Below, piece after piece: positions 18,125 through 26,290 of a stretch of DNA of 64,000 bases; the first letter of the stretch is position 1, and every line of letters starts with the position of its first letter. The stretch covers positions 62,001 through 126,000 of the forward strand of contig NZ_JACJTV010000001.1 in the NCBI RefSeq assembly GCF_014698845.1, read 5' to 3'. This DNA is from Coleofasciculus sp. FACHB-1120 (GTDB taxonomy: Bacteria; Cyanobacteriota; Cyanobacteriia; Cyanobacteriales; FACHB-T130). The notes beneath the pieces were generated by a model, which worked only from the letters and a program-made list of their open reading frames with translations, was not told the origin of the DNA and made no database searches. A program made the position numbers and the translations under genes.

Positions 18125-18343
18125 TTATATTAGGGCAGAAATTTCATCTACAACTTTCAGCCGGTTCTTACGGACAGCATAAAGTAGGCGGTCAATTGCT
18201 CGCTTGTCTTCTTCGCTGATTGCATCTTGCAACAGTGCAGCCATCAACCCATATCGGTCAGCCAGAGTGATACTACCAGAGTAGGTAGCTTGAGCAAATA
18301 GTTCAGCGATCGCAGAGTCGAGAGGGCAGATTTGAACAGGCAT
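18125..18343 (-). CDS. Small soluble protein, unknown
   Basis: I do not recognise the family with certainty. The 72-residue product is mostly helical in appearance: AIAELFAQATYSGSITLADRYGLMAALL, then SEEDKRAIDRLLYAVRKNRLKVVDEIS. The regular Leu/Ile pattern and basic patch before the end look like a compact folded helical protein, so it is probably a real gene. It lies between AT-rich spacers. Confidence 0.6.
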   Translation of the reverse strand: MPVQICPLDSAIAELFAQATYSGSITLADRYGLMAALLQDAISEEDKRAIDRLLYAVRKNRLKVVDEISALI

Positions 18344-18504
18344 CTTACGGACATTAACTCGATACTTCTAATATCACGCTTTTGCCCGGTTTACTAAGTG
18401 ATTAACCACTGTAAAAAATGTGACGATACCCTAGATAATCATGCGATCGCAGGTTTAGGTAAAGGTGATAAGCCGCTAATTGCTGAGTGATATAAATCAC
18501 ACAG

Positions 18505-18936
18505 CTAGCCAATCGGCTGAGACTGATCTGGGTGCGATTCTACCTTGGGCTGAACCACGACCGAAAGATACTCGCGGTAACGACAAATCTTGTCGCTGCA
18601 AACATCGAAAGCGATCGCCCCTCGGTTCTGATAAGGCTTCCCCCGCAGATGCCCTTGAGAGCGAATCTCAAACACAACAGTCGTCTCGTTACTGGTAACG
18701 CCATCTAGCGTCACCGCCAGCTCATTGTTGAAAGCTTCAGACGCATACTTAAAGAAAGCATCTGCCCGTGCTTTACCAACATTTTCCCCCTGATATTGCC
18801 CCACCGGAAACCAGAAGCTAAAGTCGTCCGCAAGCATCTCTAGGAACGGGTCCCACTCGCCAGTTCCCATCCCCTGAGTGAAGTGCCCAAATGCACGTTG
18901 GGCAGTTTCCATCGTGCTTTGTTGTGTTTGTGCCAT
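18505..18936 (-). CDS. SnoaL/NTF2-like protein
   Basis: Small cone-shaped alpha+beta barrel protein of the NTF2-like superfamily, 143 residues from the ATG at 18936. The pattern fits SnoaL-like members: an N-terminal helix (AQRAFGHFTQGMGTGEWDPFLEMLADDFSFWFP), GKARADAFF in the middle, and C-terminal strands (VVFEIRSQGHLRGKPYQNRGAIAFDV). The superfamily includes isomerases, dehydratases and ligand carriers. A function is not readable. The frame is open six codons upstream. It lacks the hallmarks of the OCP C-terminal domain. Confidence 0.75.
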   Translation of the reverse strand: MAQTQQSTMETAQRAFGHFTQGMGTGEWDPFLEMLADDFSFWFPVGQYQGENVGKARADAFFKYASEAFNNELAVTLDGVTSNETTVVFEIRSQGHLRGKPYQNRGAIAFDVCSDKICRYREYLSVVVQPKVESHPDQSQPIG

Positions 18937-19150
18937 GTTTGTAAGCTGCTGCAACTAAATCAATTGTGGCAAAAACAAGCGGAGAGAAGCCGTAGAAATC
19001 TCATCGGAACCGCAGGATGCCTGCTTGCACGCTTCGGATGCCGCTACCAGCTACTAGCACCCTCGATATATTGTCCTACCGATAATTAGTGCAGAGGAAC
19101 TTTCAAAAATGCGGCAAAATTGAGATGCGAATCTTCGGAGACAAGCAGGG

Positions 19151-19543
19151 ATGAATAGCAACCAAAATGAGGGGCAGGCTTCGATTCTGCCCTTACCTGA
19201 AGATAGTGACACAATGCGGATACGACCTTGGGGCACAGTCACCGTTTTAGAAGAAGGGCAACGCTACCGGATTAATCGCATTGAACTCAACCCAGGTCAT
19301 CACATTAGCACCCAAATGCACTATCACCGCAGCGAACACTGGATCGTTGTATCTGGCACCGCCAAAGTGATTTGTGATGGTAAAGAGACAACCTTAATTC
19401 AAAAACAGTCAACCTACGTGCCGATGTCTACAGCTCACCGGGTTGAAAATCCAGGGTGTATTCCTTTAGTGATGATTGAAGTCCAAAATGGAGAATACCT
19501 TGGAGAAGATGACATCATCCGTTTCGACGACGCGGAAACCTAA
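19151..19543 (+). CDS. Cupin, mannose-6-phosphate isomerase type II-like
   Basis: Single cupin barrel of 130 residues. The metal-site motif 1 is GHHISTQMHYHRSEHWIVVSG (H, H, E in the expected order), and motif 2 is PMSTAHRVENPG. The opening WGTVTVLEEGQRYRINRIELNPG resembles the C-terminal isomerase part of bifunctional GMP/PMI enzymes. It probably isomerises fructose-6-P and mannose-6-P for GDP-mannose supply, or is a related sugar cupin. No guanylyltransferase domain is attached or adjacent. A hairpin terminator follows. Confidence 0.85.
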   Translation: MNSNQNEGQASILPLPEDSDTMRIRPWGTVTVLEEGQRYRINRIELNPGHHISTQMHYHRSEHWIVVSGTAKVICDGKETTLIQKQSTYVPMSTAHRVENPGCIPLVMIEVQNGEYLGEDDIIRFDDAET

Positions 19544-19595
19544 CATCTCAAAATCAAAGGATATCGTGGTTCTCCCTTGAATCGAATACAAGATC

Positions 19596-19638
19596 AAACC
19601 CCTAGCCTATTCTCTATAAGGGAAGGGGCTAGGGGTTT
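19596..19638 (+). terminator. Hairpin after the cupin gene
   Basis: AAACCCCTAGCC pairs perfectly with GGCTAGGGGTTT around a 19-base loop, about 50 bases past the stop. A further GGGAAGGGGTCTAGG follows at about 19663. The wording resembles the larger paired-hairpin repeat at 20141-20224. Confidence 0.6.
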
Positions 19639-19682
19639 CATACAAAGACAGAAAAAAAATGTAAGGGAAGGGGTCTAGGAGG

Positions 19683-20099
19683 CTAGCTGTTTTTGCAACA
19701 AGTAGAAATACGCATCAAAACTTTATCAACATTCTGTCTTACTTCTTCATTCTTAATTCGTAATAAACGCAATCCTCTGGCTGACAAAATTTTGTCGCGT
19801 TCTGCATCATATTCAGCTTGTAGTTCGTGAATTTCTCCATCTACTTCTACGACCAATCCGACAGCGTGACAGTAGAAATCTACAATAAATCCATTAATAA
19901 TCTGCTGGCGGCGGAAGTGGAAACCATTCAATCGATTAGCACGAAGATATTGCCAAAGAATTTTTTCTTCCGCTGTCATTTGTTTGCGAAGTTCTTTGGC
20001 ACGTTCCATTTTAGGTGAGGCTACATTTTGTCCAATAACAATATTGCGAGTTCCCTCTTTTCTCGGTGATGAAGGATGCTGGGGTGTTGAGTTATTCAT
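19683..20099 (-). CDS. DUF559 endonuclease-like protein
   Basis: The 138-residue protein belongs to the DUF559 group, small restriction-endonuclease-fold proteins related to very-short-patch repair nucleases. Core signature: MTAEEKILWQYLRANRLNGFHFRRQQIINGFIVDFYC (residues ~41-77), then LVVEVDGEIHELQ with the expected acidic residues, and ARGLRLLRIKNEEV. These genes are common, multi-copy and mobile-looking in cyanobacteria. Whether it cuts DNA is unknown. It lies in an accessory pocket with repeats, an orphan ORF and an Uma2 gene. Confidence 0.9.
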   Translation of the reverse strand: MNNSTPQHPSSPRKEGTRNIVIGQNVASPKMERAKELRKQMTAEEKILWQYLRANRLNGFHFRRQQIINGFIVDFYCHAVGLVVEVDGEIHELQAEYDAERDKILSARGLRLLRIKNEEVRQNVDKVLMRISTCCKNS

Positions 20100-20140
20100 C
20101 GACTAAGTATGAAGATATATTGGTATGTTTGATTGTGGCT

Positions 20141-20224
20141 GACCTCTCCCCCAACCCCTCTCCGCTTCGGAGAGGGGAGCCGGAAGCCCCCTTCCCTTGT
20201 AGGGAAGGGGGTTGGGGGTTAGGT
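20141..20224. repeat. Paired-hairpin repeat element, copy 1
   Basis: Two adjacent perfect hairpins, CCCCTCTCC/GGAGAGGGG (20155-20177) and CCCCCTTCCC/GGGAAGGGGG (20187-20211), are enclosed by ACCTCTCCCCCAACCCC and GGTTGGGGGTTAGGT. A second copy in opposite orientation lies at 44916-45002. It has the look of a non-coding miniature mobile repeat. Confidence 0.75.
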
Positions 20225-20311
20225 TTTTTGGTGATAGGCGGAGGATGCGATCGCACTTTTGAAATCAAGATGCAATCGCATCTGCATCATCATTGACTTA
20301 GCGCACCAACA

Positions 20312-20665
20312 TTAAATAAACATCTTCACAGTTTCATACACAAGGGTGGTGGAGTCAGCAATCTGCTGATTGTTCACTGTTATCAGAGCTGATGATTTTA
20401 CTTTCTGAAGAATAATGTCACCCTCAAGCCCTGAAAAAATGTTCTTCCATTTCACCCCGTTGCTCTGATACTGCTCCAATTTAGCGATCTTATCCTTTGT
20501 TAATCCGCCCAATTTAACCGTGTAAGTTTTTTTCTTACACGGATACCTTGAAATACTACTACCGCTATTTATGGGAACCGTAATGGGCAAGTTTATCTCA
20601 CCCTCCTGGATTTGGCTGAGATGGACACCATACCCTGGTAGACCAGGTATTTGAATGTATGACAC
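20312..20665 (-). CDS. Orphan ORF, unknown
   Basis: Not recognised. The 117-residue product has two parts: a short N-terminal stretch with prolines and glycines (YIQIPGLPGYGVHLSQIQEGEINLP) and a Lys-rich region (SRYPCKKKTYTVKLGGLTKDKIAKLEQYQ). A C-terminal alternating pattern of beta-strand type follows (GDIILQKVKSSALITVNNQQI). No signal peptide or membrane helix. It sits in the accessory pocket between DUF559 and Uma2 and could be a remnant of a mobile or phage gene. Confidence 0.45.
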   Translation of the reverse strand: MSYIQIPGLPGYGVHLSQIQEGEINLPITVPINSGSSISRYPCKKKTYTVKLGGLTKDKIAKLEQYQSNGVKWKNIFSGLEGDIILQKVKSSALITVNNQQIADSTTLVYETVKMFI

Positions 20666-20888
20666 GATTTAGTTCCTCTAGTTATTTGAATAATTGCATA
20701 GTAGCCCTGTCAAGGTGTTAACCAACAGGTTTTCGTGTTTTGAGCGAATTTGTCTGTATTGATTAGCAATAACCTGAGCTTATTGCTAATGAAATTAGCA
20801 ACCTTGAAGATGTGCTTTCTGGTTCGCCATAGCTTATACTTGAGACCCTGGTGGTTTTTTTATACTGGCGATCGTCCGTCATCAGGCA

Positions 20889-20997
20889 CTAGCGTAACGC
20901 ACCAGTTTAAATTCCTATATATCTTCAATTCGGGGCATTTCTTCCGGCGCAATTAGGCAACCTTTACCTCAAAAACAAGTATTTGTGTAAGTTGAGA
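20889..20997 (-). pseudogene. Decayed second copy of the acnB 3' end
   Basis: Aligned by eye, 20889-20997 matches 21719-21830, the last 112 bases of acnB, in the same orientation with about two thirds of bases alike and a net loss of three bases. On the minus strand it still spells EEMPRIEDI and, in a shifted frame, GALR and the stop, but with an internal TAG and frameshifts. It begins nine bases past the Uma2 stop, so the Uma2 gene is bracketed by direct repeats of the acnB tail. Confidence 0.8.
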
Positions 20998-21005
20998 CTG
21001 AAATT

Positions 21006-21653
21006 TTACGATGCTGCAATTTGTTCTCTTATCCAATTTCTAAAAGCTCTCATTGTCTTATTCCTACCAACACCCTTAACCTGACTTAAATATTGGGGAA
21101 TCACCTCAATCAGTGGTAAATTAGGGAAAATTAGACTAAACTCTGACTCAGTATATTTTTGCTCTTGTAATATATTAATTTGTAACTTACCATTTTCAAA
21201 TCGCCAAAGCTCAGGCACTCCTAAAGCTTCATAAATACTCGGATGAGTGCGAGAAGTTATATCTATCTCTAAGGCTAAATCTGGAGGTGGGTCGATGGAT
21301 AAGTCTAATTTTTCTTTTCCTCGTACTGCTGCTTCATTTTGAATATAAAAACAGTTATCGGGTTCTATCCCTTTCAGCATATCCCGGTTTTTAAAAGTAG
21401 TAGAACCAAGAGGATAAAAATCAATATCTAGTTCTTCTAGAATAATTTCAATAAAGTTGCTGATAAACAGTTTATTGGTTTCATGCTCTGACAAGGGTGT
21501 CATGATTTCTAATATTCCATTGTCATAAGCTACTCTTGACGCACGATGTTCGCCTAACTCTTCTAAGATGGTTTCAAATTCTTGCCAGGTTATATCTTCT
21601 AGAAAAACTTTATGACCAGGCGGGATATTAAATCGCTTTAATTCCAATAGCAT
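21006..21653 (-). CDS. Uma2-family (DUF820) endonuclease-like protein
   Basis: The 215-residue protein has the PD-(D/E)XK-type fold of the Uma2 family, which is strongly expanded in cyanobacteria. Signatures: TWQEFETILEELGEHRASRVAYDNGILEIMTPLSEHE at the N-terminus, then LDLSIDPPPDLALEIDITSRTHPSIYEALGVPELWRFENGKLQI. The acidic residues in DLALEID fit the family's site. The lysine usually expected after the ExD element is not where I would look for it (SRTHPS), so activity is uncertain. Function in the cell is unknown. Its cassette (about 20998-21718) sits between the intact and the decayed acnB 3' ends. Confidence 0.9.
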   Translation of the reverse strand: MLLELKRFNIPPGHKVFLEDITWQEFETILEELGEHRASRVAYDNGILEIMTPLSEHETNKLFISNFIEIILEELDIDFYPLGSTTFKNRDMLKGIEPDNCFYIQNEAAVRGKEKLDLSIDPPPDLALEIDITSRTHPSIYEALGVPELWRFENGKLQINILQEQKYTESEFSLIFPNLPLIEVIPQYLSQVKGVGRNKTMRAFRNWIREQIAAS

Positions 21654-21681
21654 CTTTAAGCTTCATCTTCAATATTGGAAA

Positions 21682-21706
21682 GTAGGGTGGGCAATTCCCA
21701 CCCTAC
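21682..21706. repeat. Palindrome GTAGGGTGGG-CAATT-CCCACCCTAC
   Basis: Perfect 10-bp arms, 13 bases past the acnB stop and 29 bases before the Uma2 start. Same family as the palindrome at 16731-16755. It may serve as the acnB terminator stem. Confidence 0.7.
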
Positions 21707-21718
21707 CTTCATTATGAA

Positions 21719-24331
21719 CTAGCGCAACGCACCGGAGGGAATACCCAAAATATCCTCAATCTTGGGCATATCTTCCAGGGAAATTACGCGACCTTCATCC
21801 TCAAAATTAGCGATCTGGTCGAAGTTGAGATAGCGATACAAATCACCAGCAAAAGGATGAATTTTCTTCCCAACAATTTCCATATATTCTTGCACTGTGG
21901 GAATGCGTCCTAACATCGCACAAACAGCAGCTAATTCGGCAGAACCGAGATAAACTCGCGCATCTTTACCCATGCGATTATTGAAGTTGCGAGTGGAAGT
22001 AGAAAATACGGTTGTACCGTCATCCACACGCGCCTGATTTCCCATACAGAGACTACATCCCGGCATTTCTGTACGCGCACCTGCTGCATCAAATACGCTA
22101 TAAACACCTTCTTCCTTGAGTTGGTGTTCATCCATGCGGGTTGGAGGACAAATCCAGAGGCGAGTTTTAACTGCTGCTTCCCCTTCCAGTACCTTCGCAG
22201 TGGCGCGATAATGACCGATATTCGTCATGCAAGAACCGACGAATACTTCCTGCACAGGGTCATTCTGAACCTCGGACAGCAACTTAACATTATCCGGGTC
22301 ATTTGGTGCGGCGACGATTGGTTCCTTGATTTGGTTCAAGTCAATCTCGATAATTTCCGCATATTCTGCATCTGAATCGGCTTCCATTAATACGGGATTT
22401 GCCAACCATTCTTCCATTTTTGCAACGCGGCGCATGATGGTACGGGCATCTTGATAACCCCGCGCTACCATATTTTTCATCAGCGCTACGTTGGAACGCA
22501 GATATTCAGAAACTGTCTCGATACTTAACTTAATTGTGCAGCCTGCACAAGAACGTTCGGCACTGGCGTCGGTAAGTTCAAAAGCTTGCTCAACTTTTAA
22601 ATTTGGCAAGCCTTCAATTTCCATGATTCGCCCGGAGAAGATGTTTTTCTTGTTCTGCTTCTCTGCTGTTAGCAAACCTTTTTGAATTGCTACGTAGGGA
22701 ATCGCGTTCACAATATCCCGAAGCGTCACACCGGGTTGCAACTCGCCTTTGAACCGCACTAAGACGGATTCTGGCATATCTAAAGGCATCACGCCCAAAG
22801 CAGCTGCAAAAGCAACTAAGCCGGAACCGGCGGGGAAGGAAATTCCCAAGGGGAAACGGGTGTGGGAGTCGCCGCCCGTTCCTACGGTATCGGGTAGCAG
22901 CATCCGATTCAGCCAAGAATGGATAATGCCATCGCCGGGTCGTAAGGCCACGCCGCTACGAGAAGCAAAGAAATCGGGCAGTTCGTGATGGGTTTTGATG
23001 TCAACGGGCTTCGGGTAAGCGGCGGTGTGGCAGAAACTCTGCATCACCAAATCTGCACTGAAGCCGAGACAGGCGAGTTCTTTTAACTCGTCGCGGGTCA
23101 TGGGTCCTGTTGTATCCTGAGAACCAACCGTTGTCATCAGCGGTTCGCAGGAAGTGCCGGGACGCACACCATTGAGTCCGCAGGCTTTCCCGACCATTTT
23201 CTGCGCTAGAGTAAATCCTTTGCCGGTATCGATGGGTGGGCGAGGACGGATGAAGATTGGGCTGGGTTCTACTAATCCGAGGGCAATTCGGGTTTTATCG
23301 GTGAGGGTACGCCCAATCAGGAGGGGAATACGTCCGCCTGCGCGTACTTCGTCGGTGATGGTGTCGGGTTTGAGGCTGAAGGTGGAGATTACTTCGCCAG
23401 ATTCGTTGGTAATTTCACCTTTATAAGGATAAATGGTGATTACCATGCCGGTTTCCATCTGGGTGACATCGCACTGGATGGGCAATGCACCTGCATCTTC
23501 GGCGGTGTTGAAGAAAATCGGCGCGATCGCACTCCCTAATACATATCCCCCAGCCCGTTTATTTGGTACGAAGGGGATATCGTTGCCAATGTGCCACAAC
23601 ACGGAGTTAATCGCAGATTTGCGGGAAGAACCCGTTCCCACGACATCGCCGACATACGCCACGGGATGTCCTTTTTTCTTTAACTCGACAATCGTTTCCA
23701 AACTTCCCGGTTGCCGAGATTCCAGCATTGCCAAGGCGTGCAAGGGAATATCTGGGCGGGTTGTGGCATGGGTTGCGGGAGATAAATCGTCGGTGTTCGT
23801 CTCTCCGGGCACCTTAAACACGGTGACGGTAATCGCTTCTGGCAAGGTGGGGCGACTTGTAAACCACTCCGCCGCCGCCCAAGCGTCAATGACTTGCTTG
23901 GCATAGGAATTCGTCTCGGACAATTCCAAGACATCGTGGAAGGCATCATACACCAGCATGATTTTGCTTAAAGCTGTTGCTGCGGAGGCAGCCAATTGTT
24001 CATCGTCAGATTTGAGTAAATCTATCAACGATTGCACGTTGTAGCCGCCTACCATTGTTCCCAGCAGTTCTACTGCGTAGATGGGGGTAACTAGAGGGCT
24101 AATGGTTTCGCCTTTGGCGACAGCGGTGAGAAAGCCAGCTTTCACGTAAGCAGCTGGATCGACGCCTGGAGGAATGCGATCGCGCAGCAATTCCAACAAT
24201 GTCTCTTCTTCACCCGTGGGAGGATTTTTCAGCAATTCACACAATTGAGAAGTCTGTTGGGCATCCAACGGCAGTGGTGGAATTCCGAGTGCCGCCCTTT
24301 CAGCGACGTGTTGACGATAAGATTCAAGCAT
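21719..24331 (-). CDS. acnB: Bifunctional aconitate hydratase 2/2-methylisocitrate dehydratase
   Basis: TCA-cycle enzyme that isomerises citrate to isocitrate through a [4Fe-4S] cluster in the cytosol. The 870-residue length fits AcnB. Order: N-terminal HEAT-like helical domain ([45 protein letters not shown]), the swivel domain next (unlike AcnA), then the cluster-binding domains. Cluster cysteines are seen in [11 protein letters not shown] and in [12 protein letters not shown] chose the ATG at 24331 because an AGGAGA site precedes it by about seven bases and [16 protein letters not shown] matches the family. Its last 112 bases occur again, decayed, beyond the Uma2 gene. Confidence 0.97.
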   Translation of the reverse strand: MLESYRQHVAERAALGIPPLPLDAQQTSQLCELLKNPPTGEEETLLELLRDRIPPGVDPAAYVKAGFLTAVAKGETISPLVTPIYAVELLGTMVGGYNVQSLIDLLKSDDEQLAASAATALSKIMLVYDAFHDVLELSETNSYAKQVIDAWAAAEWFTSRPTLPEAITVTVFKVPGETNTDDLSPATHATTRPDIPLHALAMLESRQPGSLETIVELKKKGHPVAYVGDVVGTGSSRKSAINSVLWHIGNDIPFVPNKRAGGYVLGSAIAPIFFNTAEDAGALPIQCDVTQMETGMVITIYPYKGEITNESGEVISTFSLKPDTITDEVRAGGRIPLLIGRTLTDKTRIALGLVEPSPIFIRPRPPIDTGKGFTLAQKMVGKACGLNGVRPGTSCEPLMTTVGSQDTTGPMTRDELKELACLGFSADLVMQSFCHTAAYPKPVDIKTHHELPDFFASRSGVALRPGDGIIHSWLNRMLLPDTVGTGGDSHTRFPLGISFPAGSGLVAFAAALGVMPLDMPESVLVRFKGELQPGVTLRDIVNAIPYVAIQKGLLTAEKQNKKNIFSGRIMEIEGLPNLKVEQAFELTDASAERSCAGCTIKLSIETVSEYLRSNVALMKNMVARGYQDARTIMRRVAKMEEWLANPVLMEADSDAEYAEIIEIDLNQIKEPIVAAPNDPDNVKLLSEVQNDPVQEVFVGSCMTNIGHYRATAKVLEGEAAVKTRLWICPPTRMDEHQLKEEGVYSVFDAAGARTEMPGCSLCMGNQARVDDGTTVFSTSTRNFNNRMGKDARVYLGSAELAAVCAMLGRIPTVQEYMEIVGKKIHPFAGDLYRYLNFDQIANFEDEGRVISLEDMPKIEDILGIPSGALR

Positions 24332-24592
24332 TTTCAAGTCTCCTAATCTCAGCAAAATTTTGGGGGCGGTAGCGCTTTTATCGCATCGCTTTTGTGTTCT
24401 CAATCGGGAGGATGCGATTCACACGCTTTTGCCCTCGATAGTTAGAAGTCAACACAAGGTATGGCGCTACTACTTAACTCGCAGATCAACTTTATTAATT
24501 ATTGTGAAAAAATGGAATAAAATTTGTAGGATTCGCTGCAACTACCCTTACCCGTAACGGTTTATCTGGCAGGATACATTCCCATAAAAAAA

Positions 24593-24614
24593 GGGCGATC
24601 GCTCTCTATCGCCC
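24593..24614 (-). terminator. Rho-independent terminator, minus strand
   Basis: GGGCGAT / ATCGCCC stem around an 8-base loop containing half a HIP1 site. On the minus strand it is followed by TTTTTTTATG. It can end transcription from the DUF4278 gene before acnB. Confidence 0.7.
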
Positions 24615-24718
24615 CCGTAGCTTTATAAACCAGGAATCCGTCGTCTTCAGCTTTGAAGATTTCGTGCTTAGATAAAATTTTACACCTAAAGGGGGAGGAG
24701 TGCGCTCCTTCACTCTTT

Positions 24719-24753
24719 GCGGTTGAGTCAGCAGTTACTGCTGACTCAACCGC
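24719..24753. repeat. Perfect 16-bp stem, 3-base loop hairpin
   Basis: GCGGTTGAGTCAGCAG-TTA-CTGCTGACTCAACCGC lies 28 bases past the stop of the DUF4278 gene. It lacks a following T tract, and a second, more typical terminator lies 105 bases on. Confidence 0.8.
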
Positions 24754-24780
24754 AAGCACAGCCAGATATTCCGGAAACTC

Positions 24781-25206
24781 CTAGAGGCACAACGTCAGTT
24801 GCTTCGACTCTGCTTCTAGAAGACGAATTAGATTTTCATCACCTTTGGCTTTAGCAACCTGTATCCGATGTTCCAGGCTGCGGTGGATATTCGCTAAGTG
24901 ACTTTTAGCCGCGTTATCCAACACTTTTCGACGAGTTGTATCAGTTGGCAATTTCCGATCGCCTAGAGGTGCCATCCCTTCACATGAGATTTGCCTCTCT
25001 AGAGCATCCCTAGTCGAGCCGGTTTTGCCGATGAAGTAGGGGACTCCCCGATAGTTCAAGTTAACAATCGCATCGGGAACTGCGATATGTCTGGGATATG
25101 CAACGTTGTAAGTCTGTCCCCGATACTTACCCACAATCTCGCTTTCGGTTACTTCCAGCGTGGGTGAAGTTTTTTCGTAGCTGACGCCGCGATAAGAGAG
25201 TTTCAT
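24781..25206 (-). CDS. DUF4278-domain protein
   Basis: The opening MKLSYRGVSYE and the later KYRGQTYNVAYPRH and LNYRGVPYFIGK are the repeated YRG-x-x-Y elements of DUF4278, a cyanobacterial family of unknown function. The 141-residue product continues with a charged helical C-terminal part (RKVLDNAAKSHLANIHRSLEHRIQVAKAKGDENLIRLLEAES). I chose the ATG at 25206, which gives the usual family N-terminus. The frame is open 31 codons upstream but that part is not family-like. Confidence 0.85.
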   Translation of the reverse strand: MKLSYRGVSYEKTSPTLEVTESEIVGKYRGQTYNVAYPRHIAVPDAIVNLNYRGVPYFIGKTGSTRDALERQISCEGMAPLGDRKLPTDTTRRKVLDNAAKSHLANIHRSLEHRIQVAKAKGDENLIRLLEAESKQLTLCL

Positions 25207-25639
25207 AAGTTTCGCCTCCGATTGAGTTTCCTGAGTATTTGTTACTAAGCAAGGCACGCTGCTTCGCGATCGCGCTTTACTTCTATTCCCCAGAGCCACT
25301 GACGGCTATGAATACTCAGTCAGTGGTGAACGGTCTAAATTATTTCTGTATCTATTTTTACATTTTTCTCTTTAAAGTGTCAATTTTTAAGAGATTTTAA
25401 GAAAATCTTTTGAGCGATCGCCAGGAAGTTGTCCAATTTACTTCTCTGGCGGCTGAGGCTAACTGCTTTACCTGATTCAGTTGCTGGGAGAAGCGACAAG
25501 CCGCTGTACAAATCGGGAAACAATTAATGGTTAATCAACGACACTAAAAATATTCGATAATCTTCTATCGGAAGTATTAAACCTCATCTACCTCCTAGGA
25601 AGGATAAAGAAGCCTGTTGTAGTGGTACTAAGAAGAATT
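25207..25639. other. Divergent spacer before the secreted-protein gene
   Basis: About 430 bases with no supported gene and two HIP1-like sites. Promoters for the DUF4278 gene (minus) and the secreted-protein gene (plus) are expected here. Confidence 0.5.
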
Positions 25640-26284
25640 ATGAAACTCAAAAGCTTTTCCGCGTTACAGATTGTAATCAAAAAAACTGCCTTTCTAATCA
25701 TTGCGGCTTTCGTGCTGGTTGTAGTTTTTGTGAATCGGGCGAATGCAAGCGGGGCTGAGTTCCTGGTAAGTAACGGCAATAATTTCGATGTCAATGAAAT
25801 TCAATTTAAGCGAGTTGAATATGTCGGGCAATGTCCGGGAACTGTGATGAATCCGGGCACTAGAAAAGCTCAGTTTGTTTCCAAATCAACTCCACCCGCA
25901 CCGAAGAGGAAAGTGACAATCCGAAACGTGACTCAGGGCATGAAGAGTAATCCTTATCCTTACACGAGCAGAGGTTACAGTGAAGGGCAATATTCTCAAG
26001 GCGTTGATTTGAGTTTGGGAAATAGCCATCAAACTCGTACTTTTGCAGTTTTAGAAGGCGAAAATAAGTTTGAGTATGAAATTAAAGAAGGAGAAAGAAT
26101 AATTGAACAAGGCACTTTTACAGCGGAAGTTTCTGTAAAAGATGTCGGAGTTTTTCCGCGCGATACCATTTGTGAGGAAAAATTAGAATGTCGAGACGAT
26201 GGAGACTGTTACGACAGAAACGGAAAGAAGAGAGGAAGTCGCCAAAGATGCTATACAACTAATACCTGCAATTGTCCTGGCTGA
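25640..26284 (+). CDS. Secreted cysteine-rich protein, unknown
   Basis: Not recognised. From the ATG at 25640 the 214-residue product has a basic start and a long hydrophobic segment ending in ANA (residues ~12-36), a likely signal peptide. The mature part has a beta-rich middle (FEYEIKEGERIIEQGTFTAEV). The C-terminal ~45 residues hold eight cysteines (C-E-E-K-L-E-C-R-D-D-G-D-C-Y and later QRCYTTNTCNCPG), which look like a small disulfide-bonded module. It ends six bases from the convergent end of the nuclease operon. An upstream GTG at 25622 is in frame. Confidence 0.68.
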   Translation: MKLKSFSALQIVIKKTAFLIIAAFVLVVVFVNRANASGAEFLVSNGNNFDVNEIQFKRVEYVGQCPGTVMNPGTRKAQFVSKSTPPAPKRKVTIRNVTQGMKSNPYPYTSRGYSEGQYSQGVDLSLGNSHQTRTFAVLEGENKFEYEIKEGERIIEQGTFTAEVSVKDVGVFPRDTICEEKLECRDDGDCYDRNGKKRGSRQRCYTTNTCNCPG

Positions 26285-26290
26285 TAAGAC

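Larger units (their letters stand above)
24332..24780. other. Spacer upstream of acnB
   Basis: About 450 bases without a supported gene. Contains a minus-strand terminator at 24593-24614 and a perfect 16-bp hairpin at 24719-24753. The small frame at 24562-24759 runs through both hairpins and is not credible. Confidence 0.5.

Noticed and set aside
18505-18936. SnoaL-like gene as OCP C-terminal-domain homologue (partner of the carotenoid protein)
   Set aside because: The NTF2-like fold is shared, but the characteristic OCP C-terminal residues and pattern are missing, and the gene is 8 kb away on the other strand.
24562-24759. Short minus-strand frame upstream of acnB
   Set aside because: It runs through a terminator and a perfect hairpin and has no family likeness.
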